A stretch of 64,000 nt of DNA from Rhizobium altiplani. Its GTDB lineage: Bacteria > Pseudomonadota > Alphaproteobacteria > Rhizobiales > Rhizobiaceae. The translations under genes and the position numbers were made by a program. The stretch's first letter is position 1, and each line of letters starts with the position of its first letter. This document shows, one piece after another, positions 36,548 to 45,633 of this stretch. The stretch covers positions 62,001-126,000 of the forward strand of contig NZ_LNCD01000106.1 of assembly GCF_001542405.1 (NCBI RefSeq). The letters run 5' to 3'. The notes under the pieces were generated by a model, which saw nothing but the letters and a program-made list of their open reading frames with translations, made no database searches and was not told the DNA's origin.

Positions 36548-37477
36548 ATGTTCGCAGAAACGCAACGCCTTGAAACGGCGGACGCTTCACTCGCCTTTCA
36601 TCATGAGCCGGCGCAATCAGAGGCACGCGGAATTGTCCTTGTGTCTCATGGGCTGGCCGAGCATTCCAGACGTTACTCACGTTTTGCGGCAGCCATGGCA
36701 GCCCGCGGCTACCATGTGTTCGCCTTCGATCACCGTGGGCACGGCGAAACGACTGGCCCGGATGCGCCAATCGGGCGTTTTTCCCGCCGCAACGGCATGC
36801 GACAGGTTATCGACGATGTCGGCTCTGTCCGCGAGCTTGCCGTAAAACAATATCCCGGCCTCCCCGTCATCCTCTTCGGGCACTCAATGGGCGGGCTCAT
36901 CGCGCTCAACGCGGCGATCACCCATCCGGAGAAATATGACGCCATTGCCGCCTGGAATTCGAATTTCAACCCGGGCCTATCGGGACGGGCCGCCCAGGCG
37001 ATCCTCTTGGCAGAACGAGCCCTTAAGGGCTCCGATGTTCCAAGCGGCATCCTACCGAAGCTCACCTTCGGCACCTGGGGGAAGTCCATTGCCAACCGTC
37101 GAACCGAGTTCGACTGGCTAAGCCGCGATCCTGTTGAGGTCGACAAATACATTGCTGACCCTCTGTGTGGCTTCGATGCTTCCGTGTCGCTCTGGCTCGA
37201 TATTTTCGAGATGACGTTTCGCGCACCACAAGAGGCGCAACTGGACCGGCTGCCGAAGCACACGCCGATCCACCTTGTCGGTGGCGGACAGGATCCAGCA
37301 ACAGATAACGGAGAAGCGGTGATCTGGCTGTCAAAGCATTTGAAAGCTCACGGCTTCTCCCGTATCAGGACACAGATATATCAGGACATGCGCCACGAAA
37401 CGCTGAATGAAATTGGAGCGGACGCGGCCATCGCCGCATTCGCCGACTGGTGCGACGAAGCGATCGCAAGATCCTGA
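36548..37477 (+). CDS. Alpha/beta hydrolase, lysophospholipase/monoacylglycerol-lipase type
   Basis: 309 residues. After LVSHGLAEHS (oxyanion region, 32-41) and FDHRGHGETTG comes the nucleophile elbow GHSMGG (111-116, Ser113). A late histidine occurs in MRHETLNE, and DPATDN carries a candidate acid. This set matches the PldB/monoglyceride lipase group. No signal peptide, so probably cytoplasmic. ATGs at 36545 and 36548 are possible; GGGAGG sits 5 bases before the second. It may lead a unit with the DMT transporter 17 bases downstream. Confidence 0.88.
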   Translation: MFAETQRLETADASLAFHHEPAQSEARGIVLVSHGLAEHSRRYSRFAAAMAARGYHVFAFDHRGHGETTGPDAPIGRFSRRNGMRQVIDDVGSVRELAVKQYPGLPVILFGHSMGGLIALNAAITHPEKYDAIAAWNSNFNPGLSGRAAQAILLAERALKGSDVPSGILPKLTFGTWGKSIANRRTEFDWLSRDPVEVDKYIADPLCGFDASVSLWLDIFEMTFRAPQEAQLDRLPKHTPIHLVGGGQDPATDNGEAVIWLSKHLKAHGFSRIRTQIYQDMRHETLNEIGADAAIAAFADWCDEAIARS

Positions 37478-37493
37478 ACTGAAGGGTTTCGCG

Positions 37494-38450
37494 ATGAGCA
37501 ATGGTATTTCGTCCCGTTCCGCCTCCGCTTCGGAGGTTTCGACCGGCATTCTCCTGATGTTCCTGTCGGTGCTGGTGTCCCCGATCATCGACATCTTCTC
37601 CAAGCTCGCGATCGCTACGATTCCTGCAGCGGAAATCACCGCCGCCCGCTTTGTCGTGCAGGCTCTCTGCATGTTGCCGATCGTTGTCTGGCGCGGAAGC
37701 TGGAAGACGTTCTCCTGGCGAGCCAATATCTTTCACGCCATCCGAGGCGCCATCATTACCATTTCCATGGTCTCCTTTGTTACGACGCTGAAGTACATGC
37801 CGGTTGCTGACGCCATCGCGATTTTCTTCGTCGAGCCGATCATATTGACGATCCTGAGCAGCATCTTCCTCAAGGAGACGATCGGCTGGCGCCGCTACAT
37901 CGCCTGCGGAGTCGGCTTTTTCGGCGCGATGCTGATTATCCAGCCGAGCTTTCAAGAGGTCGGCTACGTCGCGCTTCTGCCCGTCGTCAGCGCTTTCTGC
38001 ATCGCCATCTTCGCCTTGATGACCCGCGTGCTTTCGCACCGAGAAGATCCGTGGGCGATGCAGCTTCAGATGGGCATCTGGGGTCTGCTGTTCTGCGCGA
38101 TCCTGCTTGCCTTCGGCAGCGGCACAGGCTCCGACATCTTTGACGCAGTGATGCCGGATGGCCGGGGCTACTTCTATCTGGTCGGCGTCGGCGTCACGGC
38201 AGCCATTGCCGGCATCTTCGGCGTCTATGCCTATCGTGCAGCACCTGCCTCCATTTTGGCACCGCTGCAGTATTTCGAGATCGTGTCGGCGACCTTTTTC
38301 GCCTGGCTTGTATTCGATGACTTTCCGGATGCGCTCAAGTGGGTCGGTATCCTGATCATTATCGCATCGGGCTTGTACATCATCTGGCGCGAGCGCCGCT
38401 TTGCATCGAAGCCCGTATCCGATACACCTCAATCGGCCCTGGCGCCCTGA
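37494..38450 (+). CDS. DMT-superfamily (EamA) transporter
   Basis: 318-residue inner-membrane protein with about ten hydrophobic segments in two EamA repeats. AAEITAARFVVQALCMLP lies in the first repeat and APASILAPLQYFEIVSATFFAW in the second; EPIILTILSSIFLKETIGW at the repeat boundary is typical. The start at ATG 37494 (MSNGIS) follows the hydrolase stop by 16 bases. Exports or imports an unknown small metabolite. The CoA-transferase gene follows after 18 bases, so it may carry that pathway's substrate. Confidence 0.87.
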   Translation: MSNGISSRSASASEVSTGILLMFLSVLVSPIIDIFSKLAIATIPAAEITAARFVVQALCMLPIVVWRGSWKTFSWRANIFHAIRGAIITISMVSFVTTLKYMPVADAIAIFFVEPIILTILSSIFLKETIGWRRYIACGVGFFGAMLIIQPSFQEVGYVALLPVVSAFCIAIFALMTRVLSHREDPWAMQLQMGIWGLLFCAILLAFGSGTGSDIFDAVMPDGRGYFYLVGVGVTAAIAGIFGVYAYRAAPASILAPLQYFEIVSATFFAWLVFDDFPDALKWVGILIIIASGLYIIWRERRFASKPVSDTPQSALAP

Positions 38451-38468
38451 TCTGATCGTGGGAGGAAC

Positions 38469-39671
38469 ATGACAGACAATCAGCTCCAAAAACCGCCGCT
38501 ATCAGGCATACGCGTCATCGAGCTTGCGCGAGTGCTTGCCGGGCCATGGGCGGGCCAGATGCTGGCCGATCTCGGTGCCGACGTGATTAAGGTCGAAAAC
38601 CCCGATGGAGGCGACGACACGCGGCATTGGGGGCCCCCCTTTGTCGAAGGTGCCGACGGCGAAAACCTTTCCGCGGCCTATTACCACGGTGCCAACCGCG
38701 GCAAGCGTTCGATCACTGCCGATCTGAAGCGCCAGGAGGATCAGGCCCTCGTCCGCCGCCTTATCGCCACGGCCGACGTCGTCATCGAGAACTTCAAGCT
38801 CGGCGGCCTTGTGAAATACGGTCTCGATTATGAGAGCCTGAAAAAGATCAATCCGAAGCTTGTCTACTGCTCGATCACCGGCTTCGGCCAGAACGGTCCC
38901 TATGCCAGCCTGGCAGGTTACGACTATATCGTTCAGGGCATGTCCGGCTTTATGTCGATCACCGGCGAGCCGGACGGACAGCCGATGAAAGCGGGCGTCG
39001 CGATCGCCGACGTCTTTACCGGCATTTATGCCGTCGCAGCCATCGAGGCCGCCCTCATCCACGCGCAGAAGACCGGCGAAGGGCAGCTGGTCGATATGGC
39101 GCTGCTCGACGTACAATCCGCCGTGCTAGCCAACCAGAACATGAATTATCTCGTTTCTGGCCGAGCCCCGACCCGGCTCGGGAACGCCCATCCGAATATC
39201 TCGCCCTATGAAGTCGTCCCCGCCGCCGATGGCTATCTGATCCTCGCAGTGGGCAATGACGGCCAGTTCCGCCGCCTCTGCGCGATCCTCGGCCTCCAGG
39301 GCATTGCCGACGATGCACGCTATTCCACGAACAAGGCGCGCGTCGCGAACCGCGACGAGGTACGCAAGCTGGTTTCCACCGAAACGCTGAAATGGCAGAA
39401 AGCCGACCTGTTGAAAGCTTGTGCGGCGGACGCGGTTCCGGCCGGTGCGATCAATACAATCGAAGAAATGTTTGAGGATCCGCAAATCCAGGCGCGTGGG
39501 TTGCGGGTAGATCTCGCCGACGCAAAGGGTACCGTCATTCCTGGTGTGAGGACGCCGGTCGTGCTGTCGCAAACGCCTTTGCGCTACGAGCGGCCGAGCC
39601 CGAGGCTGGGAGAGCATCAGGAGGAAGTTCTGGCGGAACTCGCCGAACTGGAGGGGAAAAGAGCATCATGA
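38469..39671 (+). CDS. CaiB/BaiF family CoA-transferase
   Basis: 400-residue class III CoA-transferase that moves CoA between carboxylic acids through an enzyme-bound aspartyl intermediate. The N-terminus GIRVIELARVLAGPWAGQ and DLGADVIKVENP are family signatures. The catalytic aspartate is D181 in VAIADVFTGIYA, aligned with Asp169 of formyl-CoA:oxalate CoA-transferase. Acid substrate is unknown. Its stop overlaps the next start (ATGA), so the products are coupled and probably act in sequence. GGAGG lies before the ATG at 38469. Confidence 0.9.
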   Translation: MTDNQLQKPPLSGIRVIELARVLAGPWAGQMLADLGADVIKVENPDGGDDTRHWGPPFVEGADGENLSAAYYHGANRGKRSITADLKRQEDQALVRRLIATADVVIENFKLGGLVKYGLDYESLKKINPKLVYCSITGFGQNGPYASLAGYDYIVQGMSGFMSITGEPDGQPMKAGVAIADVFTGIYAVAAIEAALIHAQKTGEGQLVDMALLDVQSAVLANQNMNYLVSGRAPTRLGNAHPNISPYEVVPAADGYLILAVGNDGQFRRLCAILGLQGIADDARYSTNKARVANRDEVRKLVSTETLKWQKADLLKACAADAVPAGAINTIEEMFEDPQIQARGLRVDLADAKGTVIPGVRTPVVLSQTPLRYERPSPRLGEHQEEVLAELAELEGKRAS

Positions 39672-41326
39672 AGAAGACCGGCGGGGAACTGATCGTCGAG
39701 GCCCTGAAAGCAAATGGGGTGAAACGCCTCTCCTGCGTACCCGGCGAGAGTTTCCTTGCCGTTCTCGATGCGCTTTATGACAGCGACATCGACGTGGTGG
39801 TCTGCCGACAGGAAGGCGGCGCAGCCATGATGGCTGATGCCTGGGGTAGGCTCACCGGCGAGCCCGGCATCTGCATGGTCACCCGCGGCCCAGGCTCCAC
39901 CAATGCCACGGCGGGTTTGCACATTGCCAGGCAGGATTCCATCCCGATGATCCTCTTCATCGGGCAGGTCCAGCGCGATGCCCGCGAGCGGGAGGCTTTC
40001 CAGGAGGTTGAGTATCGCCGCGCCCTTACCGAATTCAGCAAGTGGGTCGGCGAGATCGACGACGCGGCTCGCATTCCGGAGTTCGTCACCCGCGCCTTTG
40101 CGATCGCAACATCCGGCCGTCCCGGCCCCGTTGTGTTGTCACTACCTGAGGACATGCTGCGTGACGAGGTGGAGGCGCCCCGCGCAAAACGCTATTCGCG
40201 CGTCGAAGCCCATCCCGGCCGCGGCCAGATTGACGACTTCTATCTTCGTCTGCTGAAGGCGGAGCGACCGATGGTCATCGTCGGCGGCACGCGCTGGGAT
40301 GCGGATGCGGTCGCCGACCTGAAAGCCTTCTCGGAACGCTTCGCGCTCCCGGTCGGATGCTCCTTCCGCCGGCAGATGCTGTTTGATCATCTACAACCGA
40401 ATTATGCCGGTGATGTTGGTATCGGCGTCAACCCCGCGCTGGCGAAGGAAATCAAGGAGAGCGACCTGCTGATCCTGCTCGGCGGCCGGATGTCGGAAAT
40501 GCCCTCCTCCGGCTATACGCTGATCGACATCCCCTACCCACAGCAATCGCTAGTCCACATTCATCCCGATCCTTCAGAGCTCGGCCGCGTCTATCGCCCC
40601 GACCTCGCAATCTGCGCGAGCCCGAGTGACTTCGTGGCGGATCTTGCTGATCTCGAGGCGCCAAGCGAACTCAGATGGGCAGAGCGCACCGAACGGATGC
40701 ACCAAGCCTACATCGCCTGGTCGACACCGCCGCAGAGCGGTCCGGGACCGGTCCACATGGGACCGATCATGGAGTGGATCGAAGAAAACACACGCCCCGA
40801 TGCGATCTTCACCAACGGCGCTGGAAACTATGCCACCTGGCTCCACCGTTTCCATCGCTTCCGCCAGTTCAACACCCAGGCAGCCCCGACATCAGGCTCC
40901 ATGGGCTACGGCCTGCCGGCCGCTGTCGCTGCCAAGCAGCTCTTTCCCGAACGCGAGGTCATCTGCTTCGCCGGAGACGGCTGCTTCCTGATGCACGGCC
41001 AGGAGTTTGCGACTGCCGTGCGCTACGGCCTGCCGATCATCGCGATCGTCATCAACAACGGCATCTACGGCACCATCCGCATGCATCAGGAGCGGGAATA
41101 TCCCGGCCGCGTCAGCGGCACCGACCTGACCAACCCGGACTTTGCTTCGCTTGCGCGCGCTTACGGCGGCCACGGGGAAACCGTCGAGACGACGGAAAGC
41201 TTCGCCGGCGCCTTCGAACGCGCACGGGCAAGCGGCAAGCCCTCGATCATCGAGGTGAGGCTTGATCCGGAAGCCATTACGCCGACACGTACCCTTTCGG
41301 AAATCGCCCAAACAAAAAGCCGGTGA
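39668..41326 (+). CDS. Thiamine-diphosphate-dependent decarboxylase-like enzyme
   Basis: 552 residues, acetolactate-synthase/oxalyl-CoA-decarboxylase superfamily. The PYR domain has the conserved glutamate E49 in CRQEGGAA. The middle domain follows, and the PP domain has the TPP/Mg motif GDGCFLMHGQE near 436-446, ending in NNGIYG. Sequence does not fix the reaction; it could decarboxylate an acyl-CoA or a 2-oxo acid. The 4-base overlap with the CoA-transferase is the strongest clue that the substrate is a CoA thioester. Its last codons coincide with a hairpin that ends the opposite-strand ridA transcript. Confidence 0.87.
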   Translation: MKKTGGELIVEALKANGVKRLSCVPGESFLAVLDALYDSDIDVVVCRQEGGAAMMADAWGRLTGEPGICMVTRGPGSTNATAGLHIARQDSIPMILFIGQVQRDAREREAFQEVEYRRALTEFSKWVGEIDDAARIPEFVTRAFAIATSGRPGPVVLSLPEDMLRDEVEAPRAKRYSRVEAHPGRGQIDDFYLRLLKAERPMVIVGGTRWDADAVADLKAFSERFALPVGCSFRRQMLFDHLQPNYAGDVGIGVNPALAKEIKESDLLILLGGRMSEMPSSGYTLIDIPYPQQSLVHIHPDPSELGRVYRPDLAICASPSDFVADLADLEAPSELRWAERTERMHQAYIAWSTPPQSGPGPVHMGPIMEWIEENTRPDAIFTNGAGNYATWLHRFHRFRQFNTQAAPTSGSMGYGLPAAVAAKQLFPEREVICFAGDGCFLMHGQEFATAVRYGLPIIAIVINNGIYGTIRMHQEREYPGRVSGTDLTNPDFASLARAYGGHGETVETTESFAGAFERARASGKPSIIEVRLDPEAITPTRTLSEIAQTKSR

Positions 41327-41341
41327 GTAAAACCCACCGGC
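41314..41341 (-). terminator. Rho-independent terminator of ridA, inside the 3' end of the TPP gene
   Basis: On the minus strand a 7-bp stem (41341-41335 with 41325-41319) closes a 9-base loop and is followed by five Ts. It overlaps the last codons of the convergent TPP-enzyme gene. Confidence 0.75.
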
Positions 41342-41367
41342 CTTCGGGATTACAACACCGTCGTGAC

Positions 41368-41712
41368 TTAGTCGAGGGCGGCGGTAACCGTGAACTCGAC
41401 CTTGTACTTCGGTGCAGCAAGCTTGGCTTCGCTGGTAGCGCGAGCCGGCGTGTTGGCCGGATCGACCCAGGCTTCCCAGGCAGCGTTCATTTCGGCAAAG
41501 TAGGACATGTCGGAGAGATAGATCAGCGTCTGCAGGATCTTCGACTTGTTCGAACCGGCCGCAGCGAGCAGACGATCGACTTCAGCCAGTGCCGACTTGC
41601 ACTGTTCGGTGACGCTTTCGCCTTCGCCGACCTGACCTGCGAGGTAGACCGTGTTGCCGTGGACGACCGCGCCGCTCATGCGGGCGCCAACGTCGATGCG
41701 CTTAATGCTCAT
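41368..41712 (-). CDS. RidA family protein
   Basis: 114 residues, YjgF/YER057c/UK114 fold. These small trimeric proteins hydrolyse reactive enamines and imines from PLP enzymes. Family marks are VYLAGQVGEG near the N-terminus, a DYVVKVT-like segment (KILQTLIYLSDM) and ARATSEAKLAAPKYKVEFTV at the C-terminus. The usual C-terminal arginine appears in TPARATSE, so activity may be retained. Transcribed away from the next gene's terminator; a clear terminator follows. Confidence 0.88.
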   Translation of the reverse strand: MSIKRIDVGARMSGAVVHGNTVYLAGQVGEGESVTEQCKSALAEVDRLLAAAGSNKSKILQTLIYLSDMSYFAEMNAAWEAWVDPANTPARATSEAKLAAPKYKVEFTVTAALD

Positions 41713-41784
41713 GATTGTCTCCTATTGATGAAATGAAAGACGCCGCTGGAAAGAAGCGACGTCGGACTCGGGTCACGGATTGTA

Positions 41785-42123
41785 TTATGCGCGGATGTGC
41801 TGCGTCTTCTGATAGATCGCAGTCGAACGGGCACCGGAGCGGCAATAGCCGAGCATCGGACGCGGGAATTCATCAAGGGCATCGACCATCCCGGCAATCG
41901 CCTCTTCGTTGACGCCCATCGGGCCGACCGGCACGTGTGCGATATCGAGGCCGAGTTCCTTTGCGCGCGCTTCGACCAGGGCATAAGGCGTCTGATCCGG
42001 GCTTTCGCCGTCCGGGCGATTGCAAACGATCGATTTGAAGCCCATGGCCTTGATCTGATCGAGATCCTCGACCGAAATCTGCCCGGAAACCGAATATTCG
42101 TCGTCGATTTGGCGAATGTCCAT
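41785..42123 (-). CDS. TIGR01244/DUF442 phosphatase-like protein
   Basis: 112 residues from ATG 42123, with a strong AGGAGG upstream. The fold resembles dual-specificity and rhodanese-type phosphatases; the motif GYCRSGARS (92-100) gives a Cys94-x4-Arg99 phosphate-binding loop. FKSIVCNRPDGESPDQTP is the DUF442 hallmark. The same domain is fused to metallo-beta-lactamase parts in bacterial Blh proteins that respond to sulfide, but here it stands alone. Precise role unknown. Confidence 0.82.
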   Translation of the reverse strand: MDIRQIDDEYSVSGQISVEDLDQIKAMGFKSIVCNRPDGESPDQTPYALVEARAKELGLDIAHVPVGPMGVNEEAIAGMVDALDEFPRPMLGYCRSGARSTAIYQKTQHIRA

Positions 42124-42192
42124 CGCTAATCCTCCTGAAATCATGGGCTGAATGACTACGCCGCCCCATGCCAAGCGTCAACCGCAGATCAC

Positions 42193-43032
42193 TCACACGA
42201 AGGCAAAGCTGAGCGCATAATTTCGGCTCTCGCCGGGCTTCAGCATGATGAACTCACCCGCTGCTTCCAGCTCGGAGCGAGATACCCAGCGATGCGACAC
42301 CGGCTCGATGCCGAGGACGTCGGCAGGTGCCTTCTGATTGCGCCAGACCTGCAGGTGCGGCAACGTCTCGGCAAGGATCCGCACTCGGAGGACCTTGCCG
42401 CCGATCGCGGCAATCGGGCCAAGGCGCACCTCGGCAAAACCGCTGTCCGTTGGAGGCGCTTCAACGCAGAAGATACCACCCGGCTCTTCGCCGAAATTCC
42501 AGGGAAAGCCGTCACCCTCGAGCATCTTGCCTTCGAGACGCGTGCCGGCATCGAACCACTTGCCGCCAATATTCATATGGTACATCAGAAAAGTCGGCAC
42601 GACCTTGTCGCTGGTGTTGACGACCTTGTCTTTAAGACTGACCTCGCCTGTCTGACCGTTGACGAACCAATGGCGTTCAATTCGAGCAGGCAAGCCTTCG
42701 ACCGTTACGATATCGATATCCGCCCGGCACTCGGCATTCCCATTCTCGAATTTCGTCCAGAGGACCCTGGCTGCATGACCAGGGCCCGATCCATGCAAAG
42801 GATAGACCTTGCCGTCTGCGCGACCCGGAATCGGCTCGCGGTGCCGGATATGGTCCGGTCCGCAGGTAAAGAGAAAGCCTTCGACAGAATGCGAGATGCG
42901 CGTGTCGCCGTCATCGGGAACCGCCTTCTTGGGAGCGATGTCGACGCCGTTGACGATACAGCCGCCGATATCCATCTGCGACGTCTCGTCCAGCATCAGC
43001 TTCGGCCCTGTTGCGGCGGCAAACTCGATCAT
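42193..43032 (-). CDS. Aldose-1-epimerase-like (mutarotase fold) protein
   Basis: 279 residues from ATG 43032 with GGGAGGAAG upstream. Resembles the DUF4432/aldose epimerase group: repeats of beta-strands, FLMYHMNIGGKWF, and ISHSVEGFLFTCGPDH. Related proteins interconvert or bind sugars. I cannot name a substrate. It stands beside no carbohydrate gene, and its nearest neighbours are the DUF442 gene and the divergent L,D-transpeptidase. Confidence 0.7.
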   Translation of the reverse strand: MIEFAAATGPKLMLDETSQMDIGGCIVNGVDIAPKKAVPDDGDTRISHSVEGFLFTCGPDHIRHREPIPGRADGKVYPLHGSGPGHAARVLWTKFENGNAECRADIDIVTVEGLPARIERHWFVNGQTGEVSLKDKVVNTSDKVVPTFLMYHMNIGGKWFDAGTRLEGKMLEGDGFPWNFGEEPGGIFCVEAPPTDSGFAEVRLGPIAAIGGKVLRVRILAETLPHLQVWRNQKAPADVLGIEPVSHRWVSRSELEAAGEFIMLKPGESRNYALSFAFV

Positions 43033-43264
43033 TGTCCAACTTCCTCCCGGTTCTGGCGACTGATGCAGCGATATGTCTCGCAGCGGCATTCGTCAATCAC
43101 GACTGCTATGCCGCTTCAGGGAACCGGCAGTTCACCCCAAAGGTTTATGAGCAAAGGAGAAATCACCAAATATTTATCTTTTGTTCAGTACGATTTCATA
43201 AATTCCACACTAGCGTCAAAATTCGCAGGTGTGTGTCGGCCAAGTCACTGAAGGATATGAAGAC

Positions 43265-44617
43265 GTGAATCGCTTTGTAAGATCGGGATTGTCTGCCGCA
43301 GCTGCCGTGCTCGCCATCGCTGTCGCGCCTTCTGCCGATGCGCAGCAGTTTTACAACGGACGCCAGGGCGACATTGTCTTCGTGGCGCCGAACGGCGATA
43401 TCCTCGACTACGTACCATCCGGCGCCGCCTACGCGCGCGACCGTAGGGGCAACCGCGTACTGGTCGATCCCTATGGCAATGTGATTGCGACCGAAATGCG
43501 CGCCCGCGGTTACTACCCGCGCCCGCCCGTGCGTGATGCCTACAATAACGACGCCTACTACGGCGACGATCCCTACGGCGATTCGAGCTATTCCGAACGC
43601 GGCGCCGTCACCGGCTCGATCCCGCGTGACGCTGCGATCGACCGACAGCCCCTGGACGAGCAGCCTTACCCGCAAGGCGGCGAAAACTACGCTTCCATCG
43701 AGCCGGACCAGCAAATGCCGGAGATGGCGCAGCCGAAGCCGCCTCAGGAGCCGGTGATCACGCTCAAGAACAAGTCGAAGTCCGAGATCGTCGCCCTTCA
43801 GGTCTTCCTCGACCGCGCCGGCGTGTCCCCAGGTGCGATCGATGGCCACATGGGCGCGAACGTGACCAAAGCGATCTATGCCTACCAGCAGATGACGGGC
43901 GAGACTCTCGACCCGAACAATACGGACGCCATCCTCGAGCAGCTTCGCATGACCGGCGGCCTGCCGCTGGTGAGTTACACGATCACGCCTGCGGATGCCG
44001 CCGGCCCCTATGTCGCGGAGATCCCCGAGGACTACGCGCACAAGGCCGCCATGTCGTCGCTCGGCTACACCTCGACGACGGAAATGCTCGCCGAGCGCTT
44101 CCACATGGACGAAGGCTTCCTGAAGGAAATCAATCCGGGCGTCGATTTCACGGTCCCCGGAACGGTCATCAAGGTCGTCAATCCTGGCGAAGTGAAAGCT
44201 GGATCGGTCGCACGCATCATTGCCGACAAGGGCCGAAAGCAGGTCTTCGCATATGACAACGCCGGCAATCTGATTGCTGCCTACCCGGCCTCGATTGGCT
44301 CGACCGATACGCCCTCCCCTTCGGGTACGGTCACCGTCGAGCGCGTAGCTTTCAATCCGGGCTACACCTACAATCCGAAGATCAATTTCCAGCAGGGCGC
44401 CAACGACAAGATCCTGAACATTCCGCCGGGTCCGAACGGCCCGGTCGGCACGGTCTGGATGGCGCTCTCCAAGCCGACTTACGGTATCCATGGAACGCCA
44501 GAGCCATCGAAGATCGGTCGGACCCAGAGCCATGGCTGTATCCGTCTGACAAACTGGGACGCCACCGAACTGGCGAAGATGGTCAAGCCGGGCGTTACAG
44601 TCGAATTCACCGACTGA
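43265..44617 (+). CDS. L,D-transpeptidase (YkuD) with peptidoglycan-binding region
   Basis: 450 residues from GTG 43265; a GTG at 43229 would add 12. Signal peptide ends at about PSADAQ (22-27). A Tyr/Asp-rich disordered region (75-125) follows. A peptidoglycan-binding_1-like domain covers about 170-235, with VFLDRAGVSPGAIDGHMG. A LysM-like stretch (about 262-306, ending in VIKVV) comes before the YkuD domain. The catalytic cysteine is C425 in SHGCIRLTN. The enzyme makes 3-3 meso-DAP cross-links or attaches proteins to the wall. A strong terminator follows. Confidence 0.9.
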   Translation: MNRFVRSGLSAAAAVLAIAVAPSADAQQFYNGRQGDIVFVAPNGDILDYVPSGAAYARDRRGNRVLVDPYGNVIATEMRARGYYPRPPVRDAYNNDAYYGDDPYGDSSYSERGAVTGSIPRDAAIDRQPLDEQPYPQGGENYASIEPDQQMPEMAQPKPPQEPVITLKNKSKSEIVALQVFLDRAGVSPGAIDGHMGANVTKAIYAYQQMTGETLDPNNTDAILEQLRMTGGLPLVSYTITPADAAGPYVAEIPEDYAHKAAMSSLGYTSTTEMLAERFHMDEGFLKEINPGVDFTVPGTVIKVVNPGEVKAGSVARIIADKGRKQVFAYDNAGNLIAAYPASIGSTDTPSPSGTVTVERVAFNPGYTYNPKINFQQGANDKILNIPPGPNGPVGTVWMALSKPTYGIHGTPEPSKIGRTQSHGCIRLTNWDATELAKMVKPGVTVEFTD

Positions 44618-44639
44618 TCCATCCTGCCGTTCCACCAAC

Positions 44640-44669
44640 AAAAAATGCGCCGCAAAGGGCGCATTTTTT
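44640..44669. terminator. Bidirectional terminator between convergent L,D-transpeptidase and parA
   Basis: A 12-bp stem (44640-44651 with 44658-44669) with six-base A and T runs at its ends makes a U-tract in either direction. It lies 22 bases past the transpeptidase and 20 bases past parA. Confidence 0.9.
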
Positions 44670-44689
44670 GTTTAGCAGACAGTTTTCCG

Positions 44690-45403
44690 CTAGGCGGCTG
44701 AGCGGATCAACGGGCCAGTGCTGCGCGCCGGCTCCGGGAGCTTTGCCGGGACCTTGCCCATGATCTCTTCAGCGAAACAGCGAGCATTCTCACGCGCTTT
44801 GTCGAGGTTGCTCACCCGGGCAGGATCGAGGGAATGCAGCGTGCCACCACAGTCAAATATGTCCCGGAAGGCAGACCGCTCGATGATTGCGGTATCCAGC
44901 ACCGGCACTTGGCGCTCGCTCAGCAGCGACTTGACGATGGAGAGTGCGCGTGTCGTCACCATCGAGTTGACACGCGTCAACACGACCGAGTGCCCAATGC
45001 GGATGCCGGCCTTCTCGTCAAGATATTGCAGCAGTTCGAGAACCTGCGCGCCGCCGCGAGCGTCCATGGCGCATCCCTGGATCGGGACCAGCACGTGATC
45101 GGAGAGGCCGATTGCCGTGGCAAGCAGCGGATTACGCGCACCGGGCAGATCGACGATGAAGTAGTCCGTATTGTGCTTGTTTTCCGATATGTGCAGCGGC
45201 AACGACGCCGACGTCACGAAATCAATGACCGAGATGTTGGCCACATGCCCGGATACTTCATGCCATCTCGTGATCCAGTGCTGCGGATCTGCGTCAAGGA
45301 TTGTCACCCGATAGCCCTTCTGGGCAAGCTCGGTGGCGAGAAGAAGCACGGCTGTGGTCTTGCCGGCGCCGCCCTTGGTGTTTGCGAAAGTGATGACTGG
45401 CAT
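44690..45403 (-). CDS. Orphan ParA/MinD-family ATPase (VirC1-like)
   Basis: 237 residues. The deviant Walker A motif KGGAGKTT spans residues 10-17 and is followed by LDADPQHWITRW and IVDLPGARN. These are ParA/MinD traits: ATP-dependent dimerisation and positioning of DNA or protein cargo. No ParB gene or parS-like repeat is adjacent, so this is not a complete partition locus. VirC1-type proteins are the closest analogues I know of; the cargo here is unknown. Confidence 0.82.
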   Translation of the reverse strand: MPVITFANTKGGAGKTTAVLLLATELAQKGYRVTILDADPQHWITRWHEVSGHVANISVIDFVTSASLPLHISENKHNTDYFIVDLPGARNPLLATAIGLSDHVLVPIQGCAMDARGGAQVLELLQYLDEKAGIRIGHSVVLTRVNSMVTTRALSIVKSLLSERQVPVLDTAIIERSAFRDIFDCGGTLHSLDPARVSNLDKARENARCFAEEIMGKVPAKLPEPARSTGPLIRSAA

Positions 45404-45570
45404 GGACGGTCCTCGAAGGGAAAAGTGAGCCTCTCTATGGCCCTGTCGCGCACTTTCCGAAACATCGTGCGGTTAACGCATCCTTTACAATGATGGTTAA
45501 CAACTCCTAAACACGGCGCCTGAAATTGCGGCTGACATTTCTTGCATCCCCTCGAAATCACGACGCCACG

Positions 45571-45606
45571 AATAAAAGAAGCCCGGAAAGCCTAGGCTTT
45601 CCGGGC
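45571..45606 (-). terminator. Rho-independent terminator after the Fe-ADH gene
   Basis: A perfect 26-bp palindrome (45581-45606) forms an 11-bp stem with a CTAG loop. On the minus strand it is followed by TTCTTTTATT. It lies 27 bases past the stop. Confidence 0.82.
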
Positions 45607-45633
45607 CAGTTCGGTCCGCCGTCTTGTCTAAGT

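Noticed and set aside
43196..44641. 481-codon minus-strand open frame opposite the L,D-transpeptidase
   Set aside because: The plus strand carries a full signal peptide and YkuD active site; the minus frame is an antisense shadow.
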